Position numbers and translations under genes: made by a program. A stretch of DNA of 64,000 bases from Syngnathus acus (lineage: Eukaryota; Chordata; Actinopteri; Syngnathiformes; Syngnathidae), in assembly GCF_901709675.1 (NCBI RefSeq), contig NC_051100.1, positions 3,348,001 through 3,412,000 on the forward strand, written 5' to 3'. Numbering within the stretch: the first letter of the stretch is position 1; every line of letters starts with the position of its first letter. Shown in pieces: positions 27,293-40,267 of this stretch. Under the pieces are notes generated by a model that was not told the DNA's origin, did no database searches, and saw only the letters and a program-made list of their open reading frames with translations.

Positions 27293-27477
27293 AATGGCTT
27301 GCCACAGTGCTGTGTAATAATAAAAAAAAATCATCACCGTGCATCCATTAGACTTCTTCATCATGATGTGGTGGCGACATGCGAGGGTTCCTATTTTATG
27401 AAGAATAACGTAAGGTACGAGAATTTGACAGTATGCTAGGCGGAGACAGACATTGGCTGCGTTACGGCGGCGGGCGC

Positions 27478-30400
27478 TCAGAAGGCGTACGCCCCCACGA
27501 TGATGGTGAGCCTCAGCAGGGAGCTGGAGTGGTAGTTCATGGTCAGGTGGTGCGTGATCATCTCCAGGTCCACCACGTACTCCCTGGGGCCTGACAGAGG
27601 CTTGGTGAGCACCAGCATGGCGCTGGCGTTGCTGGAACGCTGCGGGAACAAGGAGATCAATAGGCCACGCCCCTTAAAGGCATAATCTAACAAACAAATA
27701 CATTAATCACGTGTACGTTCTCTTTGGTGGTCCCTCAAAAAACTGGACGACTTACCCGGAGGAAGAAGTCGCCCGCCTCGTTTCCGGCTTTGATCCGGAA
27801 GGTGTTGTGCGTGTTGGCGTAGATGTTGGTGGCTTGGATTTGGAAGATGTCGGCGGGCACGGGCCGCTCGGCTTGGATGCTCATGTACTTGTAGACGATG
27901 GACGGCGGCAGGCCCTGGCATTCGGCCGGAGAGCGGCAGATGCAGCGGCTGGCAAAACGCAAAACAACTTTTACTAAAAGAGCGACAACCTAGGCAGCGT
28001 TGACCTACTTTTCCGAGGATTGGGTGTAAGGTGCCTCGCAGGGGTTTCTGGGATAGCAACGGAAGCCACCGTAGTAGTTCCAGCACGTCTCGTCATCTTG
28101 GCAGTTGTGTGTGCCCGTCTCACACTCGTTCACGTCTAGTCATCACATAAGAAACAACTTCATGTTAGAGTAGAACATGATTTTTAACATGATCATTATT
28201 GTTTTTGGAATGATAGCCATTGTTGTTAATAATCAACATCTTTGGGGATTATAATAAATCCTAATTCATGCTTCGCCATCGTATGATTGATTGCAAACTG
28301 CTCAAGTTGCTATCTGTTAGGCTCGAGTCGTAGTTCTGGGGGAACCCTGCACGGCTGACGGCAGTTACGCAAAGAAGTATTAGAGGCGAGGTCGTGAAAA
28401 AAAAAATAAAAAAGCTCGGTCACAGGTCATCCAAACCACAGGTCTATTTGCGGCACAGTGACGTGGATTCATCTCCTCCCTTGCACAAGCGGCAGGATTC
28501 ATGGGCGCCCATCGAGAAGCCTGCACCTGACCGAGGCAGCGAGGGCAAAAACATAACATCAAATAAATCCACTTCAAAAAACTAACACAGAGCGTGTGTG
28601 GATTCACTGAGGTGGCTTAGTGGGGGGAAACACTATGTTGATGTGTTAGTGGCTTGTTGTGCTGTTTCAGAAGGGAGGCTGGGTTCTAATCATGAGCGAG
28701 GCGTAATAATTCACATTGATTGTCTGGCAGCGTCAATAATGTCAAACATTTACATATATTATTGCCTTACAGGTAATAAAGGTTCTACTGGGCCAAAGTA
28801 CTGTCAGCAAGGATCTCTAGTACTAATCTAAACTGGTTCAAGTTCTATCTCGAGGACAAGATATACTTTGACATTTGTAGTAGCATCTCAGACCAAATGC
28901 TATGACCAGTGGTGTTCCCCAGGGGTCAATCCATGGTCCCCTATTGTTTAATCTGTACATACTTTGATGGATGGATGGATGGATGGATGGATGGATGGAT
29001 GGATGGATGGATGGATGGATGATACATTTATGTGAAATAAAAATATGTTGGTTAGTGCTAGACAAGAGAACCGAATGACGGAGGATGTTGCAGTACCTTG
29101 ACACAACCTGTTGCCCTGCAGTTGGTATCCCTCTGGGCACTCGCATGAGTAACTTCCAGGACTGTTGATGCACTGGTACTGACACATGTAGTTGGAGAAA
29201 CTGCATTCATCAATGTCTGCAGGAAACATCAACACGCATGATGATGTCATGACACACTACTCGTAAAAAGGTCATCCCAAAAAGGTTCGAGTGCAATACC
29301 GATCCAAATCCCAATTGTATGGCGTTTACCTTGGCAGGAGACCAAGTCCGAGGCCAGCTCGTGGCCTTGGTTGCACTGGCATAAGAATGAACCAATCAGG
29401 TTGTAGCAGTGATGCTGACATGGACTCTGCGCGTCGCATTCGTTGACGTCTGACAAAGTGACATGACTTGTTAAGACACACATTCCAAATTCATGTGGAA
29501 TTCATTAATTCGGTAATTGCAGTAGCAGCAGTGGCAGTGTGTCAGCAGGAGGACTTGATGCTCATTTCATTTAAGATTATTTCCAAAGCAGAGGTCACAC
29601 GTCTGTGCACAACTTTTTGTTTTTTATGAATAATCTTGGTTAAATGTATATTTAAAATGTTCCCAACTAAGTCATGATTTAGTCCTCATGTGTGAGGTCT
29701 TATTTCCTGGTCCTTGCAAACATTGGCTCACTTGGCCTTTGTATTATTGAACCTGGCGGAAGACGAATACAACGTTACTATCAACGAAGCGTACCGTGCT
29801 GCTTGTATGACTTCCAAACACACGCATGCGGATGCGTCCTCTGCGTGACTTACCGACGCAGCTGTGGTTGTTACTGGCCAACCGGTGACCTGCATTGCAC
29901 TCGCAGTAGTACGAACCCTGAGTATTCACACACGTGTGCATGCAGTAGTGGGACAGCGCACACTCGTCTCTGTCTGCAGACACACACACACACACACGCT
30001 TCTATATAAAAGGATCCTTTGAGGGTCTTTCAATTAACTGCCTTGGAGTCATTTGCAAAAATCATAATACAGCACGTGTGTATTTTGATGTTTTAGTAAA
30101 CGACAAAGACTGACCTACACATTGGTCTCTGTTCCTCTGATAGCCCGCAGGACACTGGCAGCTGTACGAGCCTCTGGTGTTGAAGCAAGTTTGCTCAGGC
30201 CCGCAAGTGTGTCGGCCCGTGGTGCATTCGTCTATGTCTGTGCTCCACACATCACACACACACAAACACACACGGGTGTACTGAAACATATGGCAACAAA
30301 GCCAACATGCTATGGGCAAGGAGAGTTTTTTTTTTTCTGCCGTGAAAACGACCTGTGGGGGCTCTGCTGACCTGGTCACGCAGTGCACGGATCGTAAACC

Positions 30401-33400
30401 CAAACGGGAAAAATCAGGCGGGTAAAAACAAACACACATGGCTCGTCATTTCGGGTGACAAGTGGGTGCCTTGTTTTTTATTCTCAACAAACGAGAGTCA
30501 ATTTAGAAATCTTTGGGCGTTGCCAGAGGCAATTTCTTTGCTATGTGGTGTTAGCCAAAAATGTGATTCTTGCGCAAAAACACTCTCAAGGATCTGCTGT
30601 AGGCCACTACTCACGCCTAAACCCTCACGCAGAGATGCTCCAGCTGCTGATGTCACTCCCTAGGCCACGCCCCTTTAAGGCATACATCCATCACATGCAG
30701 TTATGCAATTGGGTAATTTTTGTCTTTATTTTAAATAAGCACGATCTGATTGCAATCTGTGTTTCTTCAAACTCATGAGATAAAACTTACAGTATATGAT
30801 TGACTGTTGCACCCCCCCAACCTCCAACGTCAACACACACACACACACGAGAAGAGCGTCCAAGACACGCCCATCCACTCTCATCTCAGCAGGCCTCCTG
30901 GGTGGTCCTCCCAATGAAGACAGCCATTGGGCATCAGTTTCACAGTATGTCAAGTGAGTTATACCTCACACACAAACACACAGAATTGGGAAAGAGGGAG
31001 TCGTTATTTTTGTGATTTGGCATCTGCGCCGACCAAAAATAGTGCAAAAAAAAGTTTGCACTGAGTGGAAAAAGCTAAAAATGTGCTGTTGCTGCTGTTT
31101 GTAGCTTTGAACAATGCCACTTAAAAAGCCGAAAACCCGTCGAAAGAAAGTTTGACATCATTGTTCAGGTTACAGTCCACATTATCATTTGCACAAATTG
31201 TTTTGTTTGTATCCAAATAGTGTGAGTCCCGACTCGTCATTTTTGTCATGATGATTTTGCCATGTAAATGCACCCGCAGCAGAGAAGAACAAAGCGTTTA
31301 AGCGTGTTGACAGACAAAAAAAAAGTAGGCCGGTCCAAAAGGGCAAGTTGAGAGACATCGGGTGCAAACTTCATACGGGCACAGACAAGACTACAGGATG
31401 AAAGCAGCGCTGTGCCGGGAAATCCAAACTCACTGATGTGGCTTGGAAGGCACCTGCGACAGACTTCCGTATCAAGCAGTTAAAAAGAAAAAAAAAAATG
31501 GCAGCACTTCCCGACTCTCTATGTGGTCGCTCTATACTGGATCTAATCAATGTCAGTAAATGTACTTTAAAGCCGGGATCAAGTCAGGACCACACCTTCG
31601 GGTTGACGGTATTTGGTGATTCACACAGACTGGAAATGGCGCGCCTCCTGTCAGCAGACTCAGACGATTAAAAGAAATTGACGTCACAACGCAACAACTG
31701 GAGCAATAACATCTTTATTAAATTATTTTTTTTTTTAAATAATCTGCAGCTCACCTCATGGATCTCGTGGCAAAATAAGTTTTATTTCAATTCTTGCAGA
31801 TGTGGGAAGGAGGATTTTAGGGATTGGTGGCCTATATTTGTCCAAACACTTTTTTTTTTTTTTAATTTAATATATGACTCAAGAAGGTTATTGGACTTTA
31901 TTTAGGGTGACAATTCCGAATGAGCCTAAAATACATGTGACCTTAATCTGACTTTCTGTTCAATTTGAAGTGTTTCAGGACTTTTTGCACCGCTTACGCT
32001 TCTCTTCAATTTTTTATTTTTAAAAATCCCATTTGATCTTAGAGTATGTCATCAGTTCCTCCCAACAGAGAGACGAATAAAACTTGCAATATAGCACAAA
32101 CGCGAACAACAAACCGCTTGAGCTACAATCCAACTGAGTCAGCATTTTCTGACATTTTCTTTCTCTGACATCAAGATGAACTCGAGCACCGTTTGGCTTG
32201 TCATGATTAAGAAGAGAGAACCTGGCGTACACTACATCGAAAAGTCAATTATTATTACACGTGTGGGAGGCAAAGAAAGCTCGAAATAAAAGACATATGT
32301 GCAGCCCGGGAACATCTCACTAACTAACTGCTACTTTGTCGCTGAGCCTTTGATACGCAGCCAGTGTGTGTGTGTGTGTGTGTGTGTAGGGGGGGGGGGC
32401 CTCCCGGGTCTTATAAAGCCCCCCCAACCCCAACTTACCGCATGGAGTAAGTCCATAGAGTTGACACATAAAACCTTTTTTTATTTATTTTATTTATATA
32501 ACTGCAACAAGCCACCAAAAGTGATGATGTGTGAGGTCATCCGCATTTTCTCGACACAGCTTTCTTGTTAGCAACACGCTCGAGCGAGGCTTTCCAGGGG
32601 ACAAGTGGAAGTGGAAAGAATGAGGAGAGAGAGGGGAAAAAAAAAGAAAAAGGGTGGAGGACTTTTTTTTTTTTGGTTGTTGTTGAAGATTTGAAGTTAG
32701 ATTTACGGCGTGATGTCAGAGTTTTAAAACTCCCTTCGCTCTTTTTCGGGATTAATTCTAAAGGCCTCGTGGGAGTTTTGGAGAGGGAGCTCAAAGAATG
32801 TGTGCGTATGTGTGTGTGTGTGTGGTAGTTTTGGATATTATATTATTTATTATAGATAGTTTTTATTTTAGTGTCTTGTTAGTTTATTTTCTTATAAATG
32901 CTTCATTTTAGTTTTGTTTTTCTTAGTTTTAGTATTTGTTTGAGTTTTTCCAATGATTTTCTTAAACAATAATGATTACTTTTGTTAGCCTGATAGTATA
33001 ATTCTTCCATAAGTCCTTTTTTTACCTTTGTCACAATGTGAAACAGAAATTTGATGTGCCAGTGAACAGAGAACAAGCCAAAAAGTACGTGGTGCTTTCT
33101 TTTTTTCACTGCGGATTTATTCCTGACATGACAGGGCCTGTTGTAATTATCACTTGAGAGTATTTAGTCTTGTTTTCACTGAAGCCATCGCGATGGAAAA
33201 GCAGGAGGAGATCCAAGGAACGGTTTGGACAGTGTTGGATGGGGGATTATTGGATGATTGAATCTTTGCAAAGAAGAAGAAGGGGGAGGGGGGGGGCAAG
33301 AATTGCAATACGAGTGTAAAAAAAAAAAAGATCACTGAGCTGTGTTTTTACCAGCCGCTGTAACATTATGTTCTTAATATAAAAATAACCTCTTAATTTA

Positions 33401-36400
33401 AATAAAGATTTGATTAAAATTGATTGCACTTGAAAGGTAAATAAAATGCATCAAAATAAAAGTTTAATAAAAAACGCCTCTTTAAGAATAAATGCAAATG
33501 TGTTGAATGTCAAAGTTAAATACAACTGAACTGATTATTTTATGCACCACTAGGGGGAGCCGTGTACCATTGTTGCTTCACGTACCGCATGTTGAGAACC
33601 ACTGCTTGAGCGTGCTTAGCCAATTTGTTTGTTTTGCATGCATATTCTCATGAAAAGCAGTTTAGACAGAAAACAAAAAATGGGAGTGTTTCCCTTTCAA
33701 AGCAAGTTGCAGCTTAAGGCAGATAAGAAAATCAAAAGAAGTGAAGCCATAAATCTTATTCGCATTAGAGTGGGAAATATTTCTGTTATTTTGTTGAGAG
33801 GGGAGTTTTAGTTACACTTAAAGGCCAGCTCACATTGATTTGTGCTCACAAAAGGTCAGAAACATTCTGATTTGAACCAGTAACATTTCCCCTCTTCTGC
33901 TCCCTGGGACGAAACTTTTTGTGAAATTTTCATATTTTTTGTGGGAGACTTTAAAATAACTAAAATAGCCCTCACATATTGTCGGTGAAAATGGAAACTA
34001 AAAACCTTTTGAATAGCAGAACGCAAAATTAAATAGAGAAGCTCTGAGATTGGCTAAATAAAAAGGAAAATAAAGTGCTTGCCGGGGATTTATAAGCAGC
34101 GTGTGTTGATTTCCTGACATGAGGTCAACGGAAAGATCAGCACACGGTGAGCAGATGAACGGAGGAAGCAGCTGGCCTCTGGACAGTGCCCAACAACAAC
34201 AGCAGAACAACAGTTTTGTGGACACGTTCTCCTTGGACACCGCACAGAAGTGCCGCTCCCCAAGCACCCATCGCTGATGTCAGCAAGCGGTGAAAAACAC
34301 CAAAAGCTGTCTCCACCATGGATACGCGTGCCGTAAGAAAAATTCTTCCTTCGGGTTATTCTTTCTTTCAAGTGCAAAAGTGAGAAAGGAAAATTGATTT
34401 TCTCTTTGATAGGAACAGAATCATCCCAACAATCCGGAATGCACTGTTGTCAAATGCCCGATTTAGCTCTCTTGAACAGTGGTTGTGAAACTCTTCTTTA
34501 TTTGAAGCTGCATGACTGTCACACTGCCTCCTGGTGGACAGGTCGCACATACTAAAATGTGCTTCGATAAATGAATCATGATGAAATGTCTTCACATTGT
34601 ACTTAATTATGTGTTTTTATAAAGTGCAATATTATGGAGTGCCTAAACCAACTCCTCCATTTAATAAAACAAAACAAAAAATTCAAAACCGCAATTTAAA
34701 GAAACATAAAAAAACTATTTTAGGAAGCGTAAAACTAAAACCTTTATATCTGTTTTTTTTAAATGGTACAGTAGTACTTCACTCCTTGTGGGTGGTTGTG
34801 GAACGAATCGCGTTCATGGTCATAAAAACAAGGTCGCGTGTCTCCTTCCACCAAAAATCAGCAGGCTGTCAACTCAAAAGTTGAAACTGTGAAGGCAGCG
34901 TGGCGTTCTGCTCCCCCCCCCCCTCCCTGTACTCATTCCCCCCGCCTGCATTCCTGCTTCCCGCAGATCGATGTGATGCTTATCTGTCAAGGTGGTGAGT
35001 AATTCTTACCATCACAAAAGATGGGAACAAATGAAAAAAAAAAACTCTCTGACATTCCAGAGATATTCTTCCAGAGCCAATGCATGCTAACGGAAAAAAT
35101 TCTGTGCGCTTAGCAGGAAAAAATGAAGTGTACAGGTTACTCTTGTCACCCAGGGGTCTTAGCGGCACTCGTATTTGGAAAAGATTTCCGTGGTAAGGAT
35201 GTTGCTCAAGTTTGCCAGGCATGCGGGTGCTAATGTGGCCGGCGTGACCTCAGTGAAAGCAGACGAGTCAACGATAGGGGCAAGTCTATTCTTGCCCCAC
35301 GCTGCTGTGAATGTCTAATTTCAACCATGACAAATACAACGATGCCTTCACTTACTATCATTATTTGTGTTTTTGTTGACTTTGTTTTGATTCGATTTTG
35401 TTTTGTCACGATTTCCTTGTTCTCGTCAGCCACGTTCCTTGTATTAACCAATCGGCTCATTCCAGCCACTTATATCGTGTTTTATAAAAAGCATCAGGCG
35501 GTATTGTGATGGACCAAGTTGCCTTTTAGGGTGGTCTTGGTGAGCATCCTAAAATAATAAGGCTAACCGCTTGTCAACACTGCTAATGACTAATTAGACC
35601 ACTTTTGATGGACAACATTCGTTTGCGGGAGAAGGTGATCTCACCGCTGCTGGAAATAAGACTTAATATGCATGAATAAGACTTACAGCCAGCCACTTGT
35701 GGCCATCTTCCCTCGTGTGCGTGTGTTTAGTGGGTGGGCGAGGTCATGGAAATGCAAGTATCATTAAGCTGTCACACTCGCACTTAAGTTTTATAGCTTA
35801 TGTGGCTGTTGCATTTGCAAGTGCCAATTTGTGTCACTACAACAACAAACTGACTGGGTTCAACTTGAAGGTCAAGTTTTTTTTTTTTTTTTGCTTGTCA
35901 AAAGATATCTGCAGGCTAATCATTAATAAATAAAGAAGCTACTTTTAGTGCTGTGTATAACTCAACAAGAAGCTGCCTTCATGTGTTACTCCTAAGTTGT
36001 ATTAAAATATCTGCTGACGAAATGCTAACTGTTTGGGTCAATAGCGTTTTCCGTTTTATGTTAGCATTAAGCTAGCAGATGACATTGTTTGGTCGTTTTT
36101 AAACACAATGTTTATTTGCTTTGTGTTGAAAGAGTTTTAGGAATCTCAACAACAAGTAACATAGCATAGTTTGACAAGTACAAAATATAGCTAGCTGCAT
36201 TCAAATGTAGTAATAGTCAAACAAAAACTGTGGCAAAATACTCCCGAAAAGTACGGACACCTAATCAAGTATTTGAACTTCCCAACACTGCTCTTTCTTG
36301 TCATATCATCATTTTTCTGTTGAAAACACTCCTTTGGCAGTCCAACTAGTGGAAAATTGGCCGTGTTCTTTCCCCCACCGAGCGTTTCGCTGATCTCTCG

Positions 36401-38836
36401 GTTTATTCGCCACACACGCGACATGGAGTCACCGGAAAACAAGCGGAGCGGCCTGTCAAAAGCCGTGACGTTATTACGAGCTTTTCTGCGGTCAGGCGTT
36501 CGCTCCCACACTTTTCATGTTTCTCATCATTTTTTTTTTCTCTTCTACCCAGCCTGACGCTGCACTCCTGTTTTTGACTCAACAGCAGTAAGCGCTGCCA
36601 TGTTTTACGCCCCAATAAAAACACATGAGGAACACCATCACACGGATCGTTACTTTAGGTGTAAAAAAGTACATTTGTTACTTTTGTTTTTACGCCCGCA
36701 GCCGCTCGCCACATGCCTGCTGGAGTTACACCGCCGAACAAGTTTTGTGACAAATACATTCGTATGAAAAAAAGAAATAATAATTGGTATAGAATGAGTG
36801 ATGAGTATTTGAGCCACTGAGAACAGGCTAACTCCATGTTTGTAGTTTTCAAGCGAACCGCAGAAATAAATAGAGGCATTTTAATTTGAAGTGCCTTTCA
36901 TTAAAATTAAAAAAAGAAGTTCTGATGTTCTAGCAGGCTTTTTTTTTTTTTAGACAAAATGTTAAGAACCAGAGTGGTCAAAAAGTTTAAGCTACCCCAG
37001 AGAGCAGAGCATATTCGTTAGCTTGTTGAGGTGAAGCCAAAAACATCATGCCGCAAGCAAGTGGTTTACAAAATGTGACATCACACAAACTTGCAACACA
37101 TCTGGCGCACACGCGTGCATTTGTCACGCAGATGGATGAACGCTTCACCTCTGGAGCGCTCCAGTCATTAACACGTAATTATCGAATACCGGCCTGGCTC
37201 GGAGATGCACGCTCCTGCTGTATTTGGCCAAGTGCAACAGAGGCATACTGATGATATTTTGGGAGATAAGGAGCCCCTTCAGGCCAAATATTTTTGAAGC
37301 GTGTCGAGTACGGCGGTGCTACGCAGATGTCAGGGACGGACGATTCCAATCGGCAAGCGAGGTGTTGTAAACCGCCTTGGCTTCCAGTCAATTTTATCAA
37401 ACGGTGAGATGTTTAAAAGTGAAATGCTAATGCTCAGTCTCATTTCTCATGATGTTAGCATTAGCACTAAGCGCTTGTTTTAAACAAGCAATTCTGTTGA
37501 GTTGGACGAAAGACTATCAAGAACATCCTCCAAGGGTGGCATCGTGCCAAAAGGTCAAAGGTGACATAAGGTGGAAAACTGCTATTTTAATGACTTCAAT
37601 AAGGAAGCTAATTTACACTCCTGCTGACTGACTGACCACAGCACGTAATTCTGCATTTTCATAAATAAACACTCTTACCTCTGCAGATGTTCGTCTCGTC
37701 CGGCATGAAGCCAGCGGAGCAGCGGACCGTCGTCCGACTGCCGTAAGAGACTCGGCCGGGGAACACCCGAGCGGGCTGCGGCTGGCTGGGCGGCGCGGCG
37801 GGCTCTTGAGGAGGCGCCTCCTCACCCTCCTTGTTGATGAAGATGCGAGCGCTCTTGGGCAGGCACAGGTAGCCACCGTAGTGGTTGATGCACTGCATGC
37901 CTCCCTTGCAAGCGTCATTCAGCAGGACGCACTCGTCAATGTCTAAATGGAACACAATATATGTGATAAATATGCTGTAGGCCATATATGCTATGTTTTC
38001 TTATTTATAACTATCTAAGAACTTGATTATTATTGAACTATGACATTTAACTGTTTTTAAAAAAAATGAACACAGTGAAGATAAAAATCAATAATTTGGT
38101 AATATTCACAAAGCAGTCTCACCTTTGCACTGCTCACTAACACTGTCATACTCATAACCTTCAGTGCACTGTGAAGAAAACACAATTGCATTAAAAACAT
38201 AAATATATATAATGGGTTTGTAATAACTTTGAGTTTCTGACTATATTAGAGTAAATTTTGTTTTGTTTTTTACCTCAATGTATTTCATTTCAATTAGCTT
38301 GAAGAGCAGGTTTGCTAGTTTTTATTTGGGGGGAAATGATTCGTTTTAATTTAGTTTTTTATGTAAGGAGTATTTGTCGAGTGCAAGATTAAAAATGTAC
38401 TTACTGCCCTCGTGACGTCACTCACATGGCCACACCCCTCAAAATCACACAAGCCTGATGCACAGTTGTGACTTTTTCCAACACAGTATTCAGTCTTTAT
38501 ATCAGAGGTACTTTTTATTAGTATGTTCATTTGTTTAAAAAAAAATTGCTATCAAAATTATTTGGGGCAGTGAGGGGGCTAGAACAGATGAATGGAATTT
38601 TAATTAATTTCATATTTAACTGATTCATGAATTATGTTAACTGCCTAAAGGAAATATAAAACTTTGTATTGGTTGTTGGATGGTCAAATCAGTTCCCATT
38701 CCACCGCATTCTTATTGTTATCATTCTACTTGTATTTATTTATTTTGCTTACCGAGTAGGAGATAGGCTCCTGAGCCTCCTGGGGGAGGACGCAGGAGAA
38801 AAGAGCAGCGAGGAGACCCACGCAGATCCACAACAT
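27478..38836 (-). CDS. efemp1: EGF-containing fibulin-like extracellular matrix protein (short fibulin, 10 coding exons)
   Basis: A secreted glycoprotein of elastic fibres and basement membranes. Exons 5'-3': 38836-38753, 38168-38123, 37942-37679, 30237-30115, 29973-29854, 29449-29330, 29216-29097, 28135-28009, 27948-27756, 27639-27478. They join to 452 residues (human EFEMP1 493, EFEMP2 443). A signal peptide ([15 protein letters not shown]...) and CTEGYEYD are followed by an atypical EGF with a Pro-rich insert ([20 protein letters not shown]). Five calcium-binding EGF modules follow (DIDEC, DRDEC, DVNEC, DIDEC, DVNEC), then the C-terminal domain IVYKYMSI...[34 protein letters not shown] and IYANT-NTFRIK favour efemp1 (fibulin-3). 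The short insert and the -VGAY-F end resemble EFEMP2, so an efemp2 paralogue is possible. The start codon exon has an upstream acceptor, implying a non-coding exon 1 near 39.1 kb. Confidence 0.88.
28596..28968 (+). mobile_element. Decayed non-LTR retrotransposon (L2/CR1-type) fragment with reverse-transcriptase residues
   Basis: Inside a fibulin intron, the + strand reads a broken reverse-transcriptase segment. N-W-F-K-F-Y-L-E-D (about 28832) is followed, after a stop and frame change, by [17 protein letters not shown] (28908-28958). This matches the GVPQGS-LGPLLF block near the RT active region of L2-like LINEs. It ends directly at a tandem GATG array. It is non-functional, with stops in all frames. 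The left limit is uncertain; a GGCTTAGTGG...GGGTTCTAATC stretch near 28610-28690 may be part of it. Confidence 0.6.
28966..29022 (+). repeat. (GATG)n microsatellite
   Basis: About 14 near-perfect tetranucleotide units directly adjoining the retrotransposon fragment. LINE 3' ends in fish commonly abut such arrays. Confidence 0.95.
32364..32399 (+). repeat. (GT)n microsatellite followed by a poly-G run
   Basis: A run of about 12 GT units then TAGG and ten further G residues, within the large fibulin intron. Confidence 0.9.
33440..33610. mobile_element. Dispersed repeat tail ending CCACTAGGGGGAGCC...GAGAACCACTG
   Basis: An AT-rich body with GTTAAATACAACTGAACTG followed by ACCACTAGGGGGAGCC and TTGAGAACCACTG. 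The same order of motifs occurs at 43690-43870, showing two copies of one interspersed family. The class is not assigned; similar fish repeats are usually hAT-related. Confidence 0.45.
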
Positions 38837-39180
38837 ATTGATGACAGTCACTGCGGGGGTGAGACAAAGAGAGGGAGAGAAAGGAAGAGAGTCAAGTTTT
38901 AATAGCATGTATGATGACGTCTTGAACGAGTCCTGACATCTCCTGTAATGTCATGTTGATGCTGGAATCTGGGGGAATGTGAACGCGAAAAATGAAGGAT
39001 CGCGGCACCAAAACCGTGCGTAAATACGCACGAGTGGGTAGAACATGCGTGGGTTAAAAAAGAAAAAGAATGATCGATACTTTACCTGGCGAGCTCAAAC
39101 AAGTGGTTCCAAATCAGAGGGCGTGGAGGTGTTAAGTGTTGTTTTGCGAAGATGGTGAGCGAGTTGAGCAGTATTTGGGA
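38837..39180 (-). promoter_or_regulatory. Presumed 5' UTR and promoter of the fibulin gene
   Basis: The first coding exon begins after the acceptor CCCCGCAG (about 38851), leaving 14 nt of 5' UTR in that exon. A good minus-strand donor, CCAG followed by GTAAAGT, at 39080-39089 would close a non-coding first exon extending to about 39.15 kb. The transcription start is not pinned. Confidence 0.4.
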
Positions 39181-39639
39181 TGAACACGAGTGGGGTGAGG
39201 GGATGACATGCAGGGGGCGGGAGGCGGGGGGCGGTGTGCCGGCCAGGTTGGGTCTCGCTCACCGGGCTGTAAACCCAAATCCACGAAACAGGTGGAAACA
39301 GTGACCTCTATTGGCAGTAGGTGGTATTGCATACAGGAAATGCCCATTTCACTGTACTTGTTCATTCAATTTTTACATTATATTATACTAGCTGAATTTA
39401 TATTCAAGTCATATTTATTTATATCTATAGTACATTTATTACATTTGTATTTTTTAAATTGATATATTCCTATTTTAAATGAATAAATGTAAGTTTTTTT
39501 TTTTATTAAGCAAAGCCTCCGTAAAAGACTGCAACGGCGTCCTCCAGCGACAATTTGTGGTACTGCAGACGCTGTCTCTGGGGGTGGTTCCAAGCATTCT
39601 TGTTCAACTGTCACTCGTGATTCCACGCCTAGTGACACG

Positions 39640-39850
39640 CCCCCCCCCACGCCAGATTCGAGTCAAAAGTGTGCAATTCAAAAAAAGATTTGAACCTGGA
39701 AAAAAAAACTGAATTTGAAAAGACAAGAGTTGCACCTGAAAAAGAAGAGATGTGAATCTGAAAATATAAAACATGCAACTGAGAAAAAAAGAAAACCACA
39801 ATCTTGAAAAATAAAAGGTGAAACCTGAAAATAAATATTTTAGCCAAAAC
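39640..39850. repeat. Degenerate short-period repeat (ACCTGAAAA-like units)
   Basis: Units such as GAACCTGGAAAA, GCACCTGAAAA, GAATCTGAAAAT, GCAACTGAGAAA and GAAACCTGAAAAT recur about every 20-25 bp. The strand is strongly purine-rich. Overlapping open frames rich in F/S/L are artefacts of this. Confidence 0.55.
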
Positions 39851-40267
39851 ATTTACCAAAGTGAAGCAAAGCTATTTTCAACTCGAAAAAACTTTCCATA
39901 CAAGTATTTTTATTTTAAATATTTTATTTTCATTTTTCAAGTTTCAAGCTCAACGCGTTTATTTTCAGTTTCAAGTTTTATATTTTGCAAATACGAGTTT
40001 TGTTTATTCGAGAACAAAACATTTGACCCATTTTTGTTTATTATAATTTGATCTTGTTAATATTCCTCCATCATCTTTGGAGGGGGCTTGTGTCATGCAA
40101 ATGCTGACCTTCTCCTAAGGGTGGTCAGCAGGTGGTCGAGGCCAGTGATGTGTCATCAGCTTTTGGGAAGTTTACAAGAACATCTGCTGCCATGAGGTCA
40201 CTTCCTGCTCATCCAAGAATGAGAGCTGGGGGCAAAAAAATGGGTGGCTCCATGGGTGGGTGATCCA

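Larger units (their letters stand above)
30238..37678 (-). other. Large fibulin intron (7.4 kb)
   Basis: Separates the atypical EGF exon from the first calcium-binding EGF exon. I see no coding segment. It holds a GT repeat at 32364-32387 followed by a G run, CA-rich stretches near 30240 and 30835, and a repeat tail at about 33440-33610 (CCACTAGGGGGAGCC). Several poly-T runs also occur. Confidence 0.6.

Noticed and set aside
39604-39859. Two F/S-rich minus-strand ORFs
   Set aside because: Produced by the degenerate CCTGAAAA repeat in two frames.
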